Below, one piece after another: positions 33,588 to 44,653 of a stretch of 64,000 nt of DNA. The notes under the pieces are model-generated. The model made no database searches and was not told the origin of the DNA. It saw only the letters and a program-made list of their open reading frames with translations. Origin of the DNA: Larix kaempferi (Eukaryota > Streptophyta > Pinopsida > Pinales > Pinaceae); NCBI GenBank assembly GCA_027924585.1, contig BSBM01000965.1:1860001-1924000 (forward strand), given 5' to 3'. Positions within the stretch are counted from its first letter, which is position 1, and every line of letters starts with the position of its first letter. The translations under genes and the position numbers were made by a program.

Positions 33588-34913
33588 TCAAGCACTCATG
33601 TTAGGCTTGTTCATGAGATACCTTATTGTTGAATGGTCTGTGTGGAAAAAAACTTGGTAGCTAGTTATGTAGTGCATGAATTTGTTAATGGCATGTATGA
33701 CAGCCAAAAACTCCTTCTCTGTGACAGTATAATTTAATTCTGCTCCTGCCAAATTATTACTGATATAATATATAGAGTAGGGCTTCTTCTCTCTTTCTTG
33801 TCCAAGGATAGATCCAATTGCCTTATCCGATGCATCTAAGTGGATGTGGAATGGAAGTGCCCAATCTGGTCCTTGGAGTACTAGAGTTGTAATTGCTTTC
33901 TCTTTTAGTTTGTCAAATGATAGCATACAATGTTTTGACCATATGAATTTTGTGTCTTCTGTGAGTAAACCAAACATTGGTGCAGCAATTTTGCTATAAC
34001 TCTCAATGAATCTTCTATAGTATCCTGTTTGTCCAAGGAAACTTCTTACATCTCTCTATTTCACAAGTGGAGGCAGTGTTTTGATGACTGTAACTTTTTC
34101 CTGGTCAACATCTATTCCTCTCTGCGAAATATGGCGGATAAGCACGATGCCTTCTTCCATGAGCATTATACAGTTATTGTTGTTGAGGCATAAGCTCATC
34201 TCAATACATTTTTTCAAAACTAGTTCTAGATGTTTTAGTGCTTGGTCGAAATTATGTCCATAGGGTGTGAAGTCATCCATGTAGACCTCCATTTGTTCAT
34301 TAATAAAATCAGAGAAGATACTTAGGATTGCCCTCTGAAACGTTGATGCGGCATTACAGAGCCCGTAGGGGAGCACTCTGTATGTATAAGTGCCCCATGG
34401 GCATGTGAATGTTGTTATGTCCTGATTAGATGGGTGAATGAGGATTTGGTTGTACCCACTAAAGCCATCCAAAAATGAGAAATATTTGATCCCAGCTAAT
34501 GTGTCCAGTACTTGATCGATAAATGGGAGAGGAAAGTGATATTTCTTAGTTGCTTTATTGAGCTCTCTATAGTCCACACAAATCCTCCACTTTCCTCCCT
34601 TTTTAGGAACTATGACCAGTGGTGATACCCACTGACTATCTGAGATTGGGTATATGAACCCTGCATCTAACAACTTTTGCAATTCTAGCTTGACTATGTC
34701 CTTTAATGCTGGGTTCATTATTCTCTGTGGTTTCCTGATAGGAACATCACCTTCCTTTATATAGATATAGTGTTTACAGATGTCTGGGTGGATACCCTTC
34801 ATGTCAGTATACGTCCATGCAAAGGCTTTTTTGTTGTATAACAGTACCTTTAGTAATTTATGTTCTTGCACTGGCTCCAAATTGGAGTTAATATTAACTA
34901 TCCTACCAGGCAT
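33588..34913 (-). pseudogene. pol: Gy2 reverse transcriptase and RNase H
   Basis: RT is open from 34913 to 34056: WVSPLVIVPKKGGKWRICVD, FSFLDGFSGYNQI and the active site EVYMDDFTPYG. A TAG at 34056 is followed in phase by the connection FLGQTGYYRRFI and RNase H with HIHLDASDKAIGS, TEKEFLAVIHA and HTDHSTIRYL, ending at a stop at 33588. All RT catalytic Asp residues are kept. This is the least damaged part of Gy2 pol. Confidence 0.9.
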
Positions 34914-35685
34914 TATCTCAACTATCTTTATCTGAATTGGATGTTGTTCAAGTGTGAGTACCTATGCCCACATTTTTTTAGGATCATGGTTTAATGTTTC
35001 CTCTCCTTGCTTTTGACCTGTGCCAAGAAAATCTTCAAACATATTTTGATTAGAAGAAGCATTTTGTATAAACCTATCTAAATGACTATCTTCGTCAATG
35101 GCCTTTAGTGATAGGGAAGCTTCAATTGTAAGGATAGGTCATGTGTTTTGTTTATATGTTTCATAATAATCATCTGTCCAATTCTGATATTCCAAGTCTG
35201 AAGACTTCCTAGCTGGGGTATAAATCATGATTTTCTTCCTAGCTTGGCCACTGGTGATTGTCATGTTGCCTAATCTGCACCTTGTGTAAGCATCTACAGT
35301 TGCTAGCCAGGGTCTCCCTAGTATTAGTGGGTATCCACTAAGTTTACTTTTTACTTCGATGAATATAAAGTCAGCTGGGTATTCCTAAGACTCTATGTTG
35401 ATGATTATGTCCTCGAGCATCCCTTCAAGTCTTACTGTAGATGTGTTTGCTAGCTATAGGATAGTAGTTGTTGTTCTGACCATTGACTGGAGTTCTATGT
35501 GTATCATAGTATCCTTGGTCATTACATTGATAGCGGATCCTAAATCAATAATACACAGATAGACTATCCAATTAGGCTTCTGTCTATCTGTCTATTATTG
35601 ATTGTCACATTGACTATAGGGCTGTCTGGATCAAGGTATTTGGGGTTAACAACGATACCTAGCATCAAATATGCTAACTGGCCTA
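34914..35685 (-). pseudogene. pol: Gy2 protease region, heavily decayed
   Basis: Many stops. Recognisable pieces include FIEVKSKLSGYPLILGRPWLA, the flap/C-terminal part of a Gypsy protease (the ILGRPWL motif), near 35300-35370. The catalytic D-S/T-G is not clearly readable. Confidence 0.6.
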
Positions 35686-36767
35686 CTACATTGATGGTCG
35701 GTGGGTCACGTCTTCTTCTTCGAGGTATTTTATGAAATTTTCTTTAATAAACTTGTTGCAGATAGGCACATCTCTGATGGCCTGGAAAATTGGAATTTGG
35801 ATATTCAAGTGTTTCAATTCATTCAGAATTGCATTTTCCTCTTCTTCTTTTGTACTTCGTACAAGTTTTTCAGGGAATGGAGGGTTTCTTCTTTCTGTGA
35901 GTGGTCGAATTTCTTCCTCCTGAGGTTTTGGTTCATCTTGATGCTGAATATGAGGTTGTGTTGTTTGTTCGTGAGCCTCATCTTCTTGATTATTCTGTGC
36001 ATGTGTATTTTGTAACGTTTTCCCATACATTAAATTAATTTCATTTATCTCTAGTGTATCCACAACATAGGTTGGAAACTGTACCATTTCAGTATTGTAG
36101 GCTTGTTGTTGTGGTGGCCTGTTGTTGTTAGGGTTTGGAATTGGTTGGGAAGGAATTGGTGGAGGTCTGGGGGGTGGCTGATTTTGTGGTGGTGGCATGA
36201 TGAGTGGCTATTGTTGCTGCAATGGAGCTCTCCAATTCGATAAATAAGGTTATGGATTGCCATACTTCGTGGTTGGCTGAGAAAAAGGTGGGGGGTATGG
36301 AGAGTAATATTGTGGGTAATAAGTTTGTTGATATGGTTGGTTTTGCTGCCACTGGTTGGACTTGGATGAGATGGCCATTGGGTTGGTACTAAGTTCCAAT
36401 TTTGTTGGTTATTTCCCTAGTTAAAGTAGGCTTGGTTTTTGGGTTGATAAGGTCTAGGAAAATTATTCATCCTTTGATTCATGAAACAGAGTTGTTCTAT
36501 TGCACCTTCAGTTGTGGGATCTTGAATAGAAGCCTTACATGAGGGAAACAGAGGAAATTTATCAGTGGAGTGATCGTTAGTGCAGAGACCACATATTTCT
36601 ATGGTGTCCAGTGTGCACTGGCCCTTCTCATGTTTTTTTCTGCAGCGTGGACAAAAGACTGCCAAGGCTTGGTTTATTTCGTCCCATTTCTTCTTGATTT
36701 GAAGTGCATCAAGTTGCATGGTCAGAGATTGTAAGATATCAGTCTTCATGTAATATAACAAGTTTCC
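35686..36767 (-). pseudogene. gag: Gy2 gag C-terminal part: zinc knuckles and Pro-rich linker
   Basis: Continues the gag split by Co1. It has CPRCRKKHEKGQC, a CCHC-like knuckle with a three-residue gap before His, and a second, CGLCTNDHSTDKF, in which the last Cys is Phe. A frame break near 36417 separates it from a Pro/Gln-rich stretch (PPPQNQPPPRPPP) and a charged linker ending NFIKYLEEE. Confidence 0.75.
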
Positions 36768-37223
36768 TGTTCGGGTACATAGGGTACTCCCAAAAGACCA
36801 AACACCTAGAGCAACCACTTCACACAAACAAATCACATATCGATAAACTGATGTTTTGACGTGGTTTAAACCCTCATGAGGGAAACACTCCATAGCCCTA
36901 GCCAAATAGCTTCTATGGGACAATTTATTATGCAAAGAAAGAAAGTTACAAATGAGATTCTCATAATTGATCAAATTTCCAATGACTCTCCATGCTCTTT
37001 AAATAGAGATCATGGACCAATCAGGTGTTAAGCCACGGATCAAGGGTAGGTATGATCTAAGAGAAGTTGAGCCGTCAGATCACTCTATGTCGGGAACATA
37101 TCATGACCGTCGGATTACGTATTTACAAATGCATACTAATGCATACTAAAGAAAAACACTTTTCCTATCGGATATTACACAAGTTGATCTTAACTAACTC
37201 CTAAGTGTTTAAATATCCTAACA
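36768..37223 (-). repeat. Co1 3' LTR (456 bp)
   Basis: Plus strand TGTTCGGGTACATAGG to TATCCTAACA. A TATTTAAA TATA-like box (minus) lies near 36997. Confidence 0.95.
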
Positions 37224-37238
37224 TTCCCCCTTAAGAAC
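37224..37238 (-). other. Co1 polypurine tract
   Basis: Minus strand GTTCTTAAGGGGGAA ending at the 3' LTR. Confidence 0.85.
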
Positions 37239-38765
37239 AACTTGGGATAGGATTGAAGGATTTACAAAAGTGACACTATTAGGAGAAGGAAGGAGGCATT
37301 AGAGACTATCCCCCCTTAATGACAAGTTCCTGAACTCCTAACATAGATCAAAGTTTATAAAACTTCACTTCTGTAAGAGACTTGGTGAAGATGTCTGCAA
37401 CTTGATCATCTGTAGGACAAAAGAGCACTTCAAGAACACGATCATGAACAAGAGTTCTGATGAAGTGCATATGTAGCTCAATGTGTTTGCTACGTTGATG
37501 TAGGACTGGATCTTTGGAAAGCTTGATGGCACTTTAATTGTCGCACCAAAGTGGATTAGGATACTACTACTCGAATCCAAACTCTGAAAGGATCTGTCGA
37601 AGCCATAAAGCTTCCTGACTGGAATTAACTGCTGCTCAATATTCTGCCTCTGCTGAAGAAAGAGAAAGAGCTTGTTGTTTCTTACAATCCCAAGTAATAG
37701 GTCCATATCCCAGACTAAAAACATAACCTTCAGTAGACTTGCGATCATCAGGATCGCCAGCCCAATCTAAATCAGTGAACCAACCAACAAAGGTTTCCCC
37801 CTTGTACTGTAATGAATCCCAAACTGAATTGTACCTCAAATATATCGAAGTATTCTTTTAGCTGCTTTCCAGTGACTTTCATGAGGTGTCTGCATATAAC
37901 GGGAAACATGACCAGTGACAAAGGAAAGGTCAGGATTGGAATGAGTCAAGTATAAGAGACTACCAACATGTTGACAATACAAGGTGGCATTGACTTCAGT
38001 TGAAGTACAAGTGGCAGAAAATTTGACTCCAGACTGGAAGGGAGAAGGGGCTGGTGTATAATCTTCCATGTGAAAGTGACGAAGAAGATCACAAGCATAC
38101 TTAGACTGAGAAAGAAAGATTCCTTCTTTGGTTTGCAAGACTTGGAGACCAAGAAAACAATGCAAATGTCTTAAGTTTGACATTTCAAAATTTTGTTTAA
38201 GACTGGATTTCACATGGGTTATAAGCTTAGTGTCACTACCAGTAAGAATAAGGTCATCAACATATAGAACAAGTATGATGAGATGGTTTCCTACTTTCTT
38301 GGTATAGACATTGGGGTCAGAATGGCAGCTAGAAAAATCAATGTCAAGGAGAAACATATCCATTTTGGCATACCAAGCTCTAGGAGCTTGCTTAAGGCCA
38401 TATAAGGATTTATTCTGAACATATCCAGGAGATTATTCCATGTAAATTTCCTCCTGTAAATCACCATGTAAGAAGGAAGACTTGACATCCATTTGATGGA
38501 CTTCCTAGTTGTGTAAGGCTGCAAGGGAAAGAACAAGGCGGATGGAGTTCCATTTTTCCACAGGAGCAAAGGTTTCATTGTAGTCAATCCCTTCAACTTG
38601 GGAAAAACCTTTGGCAACTAACCTTGCCTTAAGTCTTTCAACACTTCCATCTGATGCATACTTAGTTCTGTAGACCCATCTACATCTGACAAGTTTTCTT
38701 CCTTTTGGAAGAGGTACAAGATCCCAAGTATCATTCGCCATTAAGGAACGATATTCTTCATCCAT
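37239..38765 (-). pseudogene. pol: Co1 reverse transcriptase and RNase H
   Basis: RT starts WVYRTKYASDGSVERLKARL and continues with a stop at 38505, SLYGLKQAPRAWYA and the intact active site LVLYVDDLILTG (about 38255-38290). Then come FLGLQVLQT and the RNase H start HVGSLLYLTHSNPDL. A frameshift near 37836 leads to DLDWAGDPDDRKST and ALSLSSAEAEY, then more stops. Catalytic residues are kept, but the frame is broken in at least two places. Confidence 0.9.
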
Positions 38766-40687
38766 AGCTGCAACCCAATATGGATTCCCTAAAGCTTCTA
38801 CAAAAGTTTATGGATCATGATTCTCAGAAACCTGAGCCAAAAGATAAGAGGCTCGCTGAAACTGAGAACATGTTCGACGTTGATCTTTAGGATCACCGGC
38901 AAGATCACCAGCTACTTCACATGTTGAACGGACCCATCGAGGAAGCACTTGTGCTAGTGCAACTGGACGAACATGAGAAAGCGGAGGTGGATTTTCATCC
39001 TCACTATCATCATCAGAAACTGGGGTTGGTAACCTGTCAAGGAAGTTGGAAGAAGAAGAAGAAGGCACAATCGCCGAATCAGGCTTGCAGGCCAAAGATG
39101 GCACAATCGCCGATTTAGGCTCGTAGGCCAAGAGATTTTCATCTAATTTAACATCTCTTCTAATCATTACATCATGACAATGTGGCTGAAGAAGTCTATA
39201 ACCTTTTACATCTTCAGAATATCCAACAAATATGCACTTTTCACTTTTAGGTTGCAATGCTTTCCGTTTTCATCTGGAATGTGAGCCCATGCTTCACTAC
39301 CAAACACACAGAAGTGACTTACATCAGATTTAGTTTTACTCCATGCTTCTTCCGGTGTGATACCTTGTAATGCTTTAGTGGGGGTGTGATTGACTATGTA
39401 ATTTGCATAATTAATGGCTTCAACCCAAAATTGAAGACTTAGTCCCTTAGATTGGATCATACAATTAGCCATTTCTTTTAAAGTGTGGTTCTTCCGCTCA
39501 GCTACACCATTTTGTTGTGGTGTATATGGAACAGTGCGTTGTTGTTGGATTCCTTGTTCAGTGCAGCAAGTTGTGAACTTTTTGTTAACATATTCACTTC
39601 CATTGTCAGATCTTAACTTAATAATTTGATGACCAGATTGTTTTTAAACAAGGGCCTTGTAGGCCAAGAACATGTTAAATACTTCGCTCTTAAGTTTTAG
39701 GAAATAAACCCAAGTGCGTCTGGTGTAATCATTAATGAAAGTTAAGAAATATTTGAAACCAGAAAAAGAAGCAGATGCAAAAGAACCACACAAGTCACTA
39801 TGCACAAGCTCCAAGGGAACCGAGGCGTGCCAAGAGGCACGTTTGTCAAAACTTTCCTGATGATTTTTTCTGAGTACACAACCAGAACAAACACCATCCC
39901 TGTAAGATACCATCGGAAGACCTCTCACCATATTTTCTTTACATAGTTGTTGCAATGAACAATAATTTAAGTGACCAAATTGCTCATTCCAAAGTTTGCT
40001 CAAGTTATCACTATGAGCAACAAAAACTGAAGGAAAAGGTGATGACCCAAAGTTTTTAAACTTATACAACTTGGTAATATCATCAACAATTCCAGTAGCT
40101 AGGACCTGTTGAGGATCTTTAAAATCCTTGATTACAACTTGGTGAGGTGTAAACGTGACAATTTTACCTTCACCAGAATGAGTTATTTGATAGATTGATA
40201 GCAAATTGCAGGAAATTCTTGGAACACATAGTACATCAATTAAATTACCATTATCTACTGGGACTGTTCCAGCTCGTACAACACTTAGAGATATATCATC
40301 ACCAACAAATATTTGTTTGGTGTTACATTCATGCATAGTAGAAAAGATGGCTTGATTCTTAGCCATATGATAAAATGCTTCAGAATCAATGAGCCATTCA
40401 TTTGAAGTAGAAGATGAAGATGAAGATGCACCATAAGAATAACCAGAAGCAGAAAGTGCATGTCCATGAGAGGTAGATTTTGAAGGTGAATCTAGGCTAA
40501 TGTGGTGCTTCTTCATTGCTACTTCCAAGGCTGCCATCTTCTTGAAACACTTAGATTCATCATGATTATGTTTCACGCAATGGTTGCAATGATGCTCAGT
40601 CTTCGTTCCTTTTGGCTTGGATCCTTTGTCATTTTTCAAAGAAGGAGCTGACTAAGAGGGTTTGGGACCCTTGTTTGACTTATTATT
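38766..40687 (-). pseudogene. pol: Co1 zinc knuckle, protease and integrase
   Basis: Order on the minus strand: CCHC knuckle CNHCVKHNHDESKC; protease WLIDSEAFYHM, with Glu in place of Gly in the D-S-G motif; pre-integrase HLNYCSLQQLC; integrase HSDLCG, LRSDNGSEY and NGVAERKNHTL, so all three DDE residues are present. A TAA at 39644 and a frameshift near 39250 interrupt it. The stretch to 38808 is the Ser/Pro-rich linker before RT. It is in the same phase as gag, with two TAG codons near 40690 and 40657. Confidence 0.9.
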
Positions 40688-41362
40688 CTAAAAATTTTGT
40701 TTCTTGAGAGGCTTGGACTTTTCTTTCGATTGGGACAATAAGGATTTCCCAAATGTATCTGCATTGTTGATTATTCCAAGATGGATGAGTTTATCTTGCT
40801 CTCTAATCAAGGAATCACAAAAGCATTCAAGACTAGGCTCCTGATAGCTAGTTGCATTCAAGGATTCTTTCATGGAGTAAAATGTAGATACAAAAATAGA
40901 ATATGCAGGTCCAAGTTTTGAAAGAATATGATAGATGCATTGTTTATCTTCCCCCTTAATCTTACATTCTGCACATAAGAGTTTAAGAGTTTTGTACTTA
41001 GATAAATAATCTTGAATGCATGAAAAATCACTTGGATTTAAAGAAATCAACTCATTTTCGAGTTGATGAGCTCGAATTTCATTGTGTTTACCAAACACAG
41101 ATTTCAACTTGTCCCAAGCAGCATCAGGTTCATCAATTCCAGATATGTGCAATCGCAAATCAGTAGAGATTGACATCCCAATCAATCCACGAGCTTTGTC
41201 ACATCTATTTGTGCATTTTATTTTCTTATCATCATCAGTGGGTTCTGTTTCTTTCCCTGAGGTAATTCTGAAAAGTCCCCTACTTCGTAGAACATCCCCC
41301 ATACGAGATTTCCATGAGAAATAGTTGGAACTATTAAGTAGAATATCACAAGCGGCGGCCAT
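40688..41362 (-). CDS. gag: Co1 Gag (Copia type)
   Basis: 224 residues from ATG at 41362. N-terminus LLNSSNYFSWKSRMGDVLRS, then AAWDKLKSVFG, YLSKYKTLKLLCAEC and a C-terminal basic tail: the order of the Copia capsid (UBN2-type) domain. It forms the particle. It ends at a TAG that would have to be read or repaired to reach the zinc knuckle downstream in the same phase. Confidence 0.85.
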   Translation of the reverse strand: MAAACDILLNSSNYFSWKSRMGDVLRSRGLFRITSGKETEPTDDDKKIKCTNRCDKARGLIGMSISTDLRLHISGIDEPDAAWDKLKSVFGKHNEIRAHQLENELISLNPSDFSCIQDYLSKYKTLKLLCAECKIKGEDKQCIYHILSKLGPAYSIFVSTFYSMKESLNATSYQEPSLECFCDSLIREQDKLIHLGIINNADTFGKSLLSQSKEKSKPLKKQNF

Positions 41363-42500
41363 ATTTGTAAATTAATGGCTGGGAAAGCAGAAACCAATAG
41401 TCTGGATGCGAAGAGCTCGAAAAAAAGGCAGTTTTAAATAAAATGACACTGAAAACTGACTTCGGATGATGAAGTTATGCTTGAACAAAGAAACTGTTGA
41501 AGATGTCCCCAGTATTGACGTGGCACATAGAGAATGACCAGCTAAAAAAAAGGATCCCCCTCTTCCCAAGATGAACCTTTTACAATCACTTTACAAGAAA
41601 GTTGCTTTAAGTGAATCACTTTTGTAAAATAAGTGATTTCACTTTTACAATGATGTTACTTTAAATAGTGCAATAATAAAAAGGAACTTAAGTGACTCAC
41701 TTTGTATTTGTATTTTTTATTATTTAAGTGAGATGCACTTTTACAATAAAGTAACTTGAAAATAGAAATTGCATGCACTTTTTCTTTTAAAAGTAACTTC
41801 CTAAGACTTGAAATCAAGACCTATTAATGAATAAAGTAACTTTGAACCAAGTGAGATAGATTAAAATGTATGTAAAATATGAGAATGAGGAAGCGGGCTT
41901 TTTTTTTTTTTACTCTTCTTGCTCGGTTTCCGTGCTTACCTTTTTTCCTGCAAATCACACCACAAACCAAAACCAAAAAAAAATTTCCACACTTGTGGAC
42001 TTAGATCTCGTTAGCTTTCCTGGAAAGTCTACGTTTTCTCTCTGTTTCTAATTTACTGAGATCACGCAAGGTGCACGGCAAAGAGCATACGCAATGGAGA
42101 AAAACCCTTTCCCTTTCTTTTTCTGATTTTTTGAGATCGCTCAAGGTGCACGGAAAAGAGCATACACAGACAAGGAAAGTAACAATCCAAAACCAAAAAA
42201 AAACTAATAGTAAAAACTGATAAAATATGAGATTTTTTTTCTTTTAAAACAGAAAATAAAAAAAAATGCATCACTGTAACATTACACCTTTTGATCTGAT
42301 GAAATACGCATTTCTGAAGCAACTAGGAACCATTTTCGATCAAACGAAAACTATTTCCCAATGGAAACAGCACTCTGGACGCAATGGAACACCTCCCACA
42401 TTCCAAAAATACACAAAAATACCAGAACCAAAAACCCATTCGATTTTCGGCAACGACAGTTCAAGATCTAGATCATAACCAGAAGCGGCTCTTCATAAAA
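41363..42500 (-). other. Co1 5' leader (no gene)
   Basis: About 1.1 kb without a supported gene. It has a repeat of GTAACTT/AAGTGA-type motifs (about 41580-41840) and a duplicated segment AAGGTGCACGGMAAAGAGCAT at about 42068 and 42144. Confidence 0.6.
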
Positions 42501-42512
42501 GCTCTGATACTA
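42501..42512 (-). other. Co1 primer binding site (mutated iMet)
   Basis: Minus strand TAGTATCAGAGC, adjoining the 5' LTR; one base from TGGTATCAGAGC. Confidence 0.8.
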
Positions 42513-42968
42513 TATTCGGGTACACAAGGTACTCCCAAAAGACTGAACACCTAGAGAAACCACTTCAAACAAAAAGATCACAGATTGATACACCGATGTT
42601 TTGACGTGGTTTAAACCCTCGTGAGGGAAACACTCCACGGCCCCAGCTAAATAGCTTCTATGGGACAATTTATTATGCAAAGAAAGAAAGTTACAAATGA
42701 GCTTCCCATAATCGATCAACTTTCCAATGATCCTCCATGCTCTTTAAATAGAGATCATGGACCAATCGGGTGTTAAGCCACGGATCAAGGGTAGGTATGA
42801 TCTAAGAGAAGTTGAGCCGTCAGATCACTTTATGTCGGGAACATATCGTGACCGTCGAATTAAGTATTTGCAAATGTATACTAATGCATACTAAAGAAAC
42901 ACACTTTTCCTAATGGATATTACACAAGTTGATCTTAACTAACTCCTAAGTGTCTAAATGTCCTAACA
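42513..42968 (-). repeat. Co1 5' LTR (456 bp)
   Basis: Plus strand TATTCGGGTACACAAGG (TG decayed to TA) to GTCCTAACA, the partner of 36768-37223. TTTCC follows at 42969. Confidence 0.95.
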
Positions 42969-43762
42969 TTTCCTAAATCAGATTTTGTAAGGGTTGGTCC
43001 TAAAGATGTTGATCCCCCAGTAAATGGGTGTGAATCCCTTGTCCCATTTTTACTTTTCCTAGATCTAGAGTAGTTTTTGAAGATTTGTAGGATTTGGTAA
43101 AAAGTCTTCTGGAATATATCTCCATCCCCTAGAAGGTTTAAGACTTCAATATTTTCTTTCTTTATGCCTCTAAGAAGGACAAGTTTTAGTGATTCGGGAT
43201 CTAAGGTGCAATGACTAGCACATTTGTAGCTGAGTTGAAATCTTTGGGCATAATCTTCTAATGATTCTCTTTCTCCTTGTTGCATCCTAAAGATTTCATC
43301 TCTTGTATCCTTTGCGTTGTAGTAGTCCCTATATTTTTCTAGAAATGCCTGTTTCATTTGGTCCCAGCTGAAGATACTGTTTCCTTCATGGCTCGTGAAC
43401 CACCTAAGTGATAGATCTTTCAGTATGGAAGGAAAAAGCCTCGGCTTTTGTGCATTAGTAGTGTAATCAAAGGATCTACAAACTACCTCAAACTCAAACA
43501 AAAATGTGTCAGGATCTTCTGAATTCAAACCATGGAAGTTTGGAAGATTATTAAGGTTGATATTCTTCATCCTGACATCTCCAAGAGGTATACTGATGGG
43601 AAAGGTGAACAACTCCCTAGGTTCTTTATCTTCTTCTGCCATAGTAGTGTTTGAGCTGGAGCTAGCAAAGAAGTTATCTTTGTGTGGGTCATATCTAGAA
43701 TCAGCCTCTTCTTCTGATTTAAGGAATTCAAATTGAGAGTTATCAGAACTATTGTTACTCAT
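42969..43762 (-). pseudogene. gag: Gy2 gag N-terminal part, cut by Co1
   Basis: Open from ATG at 43762 to the Co1 insertion. The capsid region shows FLFEFEVVCRSFDYTT, LSLRWFTSHEGNSIFSWDQM, FLEKYRDYYNAKDTRDEIF and GERESLEDYAQRFQ, the retrotransposon Gag pattern. The frame is open up to the insertion point and resumes in phase at 36767. Co1 therefore landed in a gag that was at least locally intact. Confidence 0.9.
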
Positions 43763-43880
43763 AGGTTGGGCAGGCAGGAACCGTCCAAATCTATCTCTCT
43801 GTCATCTAGGAATTCATGGTAATTTTTTTTTTAATGTTTTTATCTGTTTTTTTTCAAAGATGTCTCATGAAGATTAAGCA

Positions 43881-43900
43881 CCTCTCCAGCAGTGGCGCCA
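43881..43900 (-). other. Gy2 primer binding site
   Basis: Minus strand TGGCGCCACTGCTGGAGAGG, five bases (CTTTT) inside the LTR end. The first seven bases match the tRNA-Asp-type site of Gy1 and the rest diverges, so the tRNA is uncertain. Confidence 0.75.
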
Positions 43901-43905
43901 AAAAG

Positions 43906-44653
43906 TGGTGGTCTCAAGGAATGGATGCCTAATTAGCGCAGCTAGATCAGGAGCCTACTTTAATTATCAACCAGGGGACATACAAGCTTTAGAGGTGCTA
44001 ACATTGTATGTGCTCTATAGGATAGTCTTCGTTGTGTTTGGGGTGTTGGTATATGTCTTAAAGGTTTCTCTAATCGAAAAATAAAGTAAGCTGAAAAGAT
44101 TGCAAATCTGTGAATGACAAATTCCTATGCTAAGAAGTGAAATGCTGAAAACTGTAAATCTACACTAAGAATTGAAATGCTGAAAGCTTGATAAAATTTT
44201 AGTCTAGAATTAAAATGATGAAAGTTGAGATTCTAATCTAAGAAGTGAATACTGAAAATCTAGTGCTAAATATTGAAAGTCTAATCTAACAACTTAAATG
44301 TTGAAAACCAAATCTAGAACATAAATATCCAATCCTGAGAATTAACCAATCTTATCTATTCGGATTAAACACTACAAGTGATGATCATTAATTAAACTAA
44401 AGAACTGAAAACGATTAACCTCTATGATCTAACTTCTGATTAGATAAATATACATGAGCTCCTAGATCTAAATCATTGTTTTAAAACTGATATAAGAATG
44501 CATGCGTATAACGCAACTACACAACTACGGAATGTGTTCTACCGAACTACAGAATGAGCATTGATCAACTACAGAAAATATGTTGAACCAACATAATCTT
44601 TTAATTGAAATAAAACCATATTATTCAAATGCCATCAAAGTATTTTCATATAC
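43906..44653 (-). repeat. Gy2 5' LTR, truncated
   Basis: Matches 27276 onward from TGGTGGTCTCAAGG for about 750 bases. Homology stops after TATTTTCATATAC at 44653, so U3 and the TATA box are lost. The R1 array begins directly beyond. Confidence 0.9.

Larger units (their letters stand above)
36768..42968 (-). mobile_element. Co1: complete Ty1/Copia element nested in Gy2 gag
   Basis: Two 456 bp LTRs (36768-37223 and 42513-42968) flank gag, protease, integrase, RT and RNase H on the minus strand. TTTCC lies immediately on both sides (36763-36767 and 42969-42973), a perfect 5 bp target duplication. The LTRs have drifted: I count about 13 differences in the first 105 bases. Protein frames carry stops and two or more frameshifts. 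Confidence 0.95.
27276..44653 (-). mobile_element. Gy2: Athila/Tat-type Gypsy element with a 3' extra ORF, hosting a nested Copia
   Basis: Minus-strand element: 5' LTR (43906-44653, truncated), PBS, gag, protease remnant, RT, RNase H, integrase, about 1.1 kb spacer, extra ORF X2, PPT and 3' LTR (27276-28676). Co1 sits inside gag. There is no chromodomain after integrase, and the RT has the TFTCPWGTYTYRVLPYGLCN signature seen in Athila/Tat-type and related non-chromovirus elements. The extra sense ORF after pol is the Athila arrangement. Confidence 0.85.
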
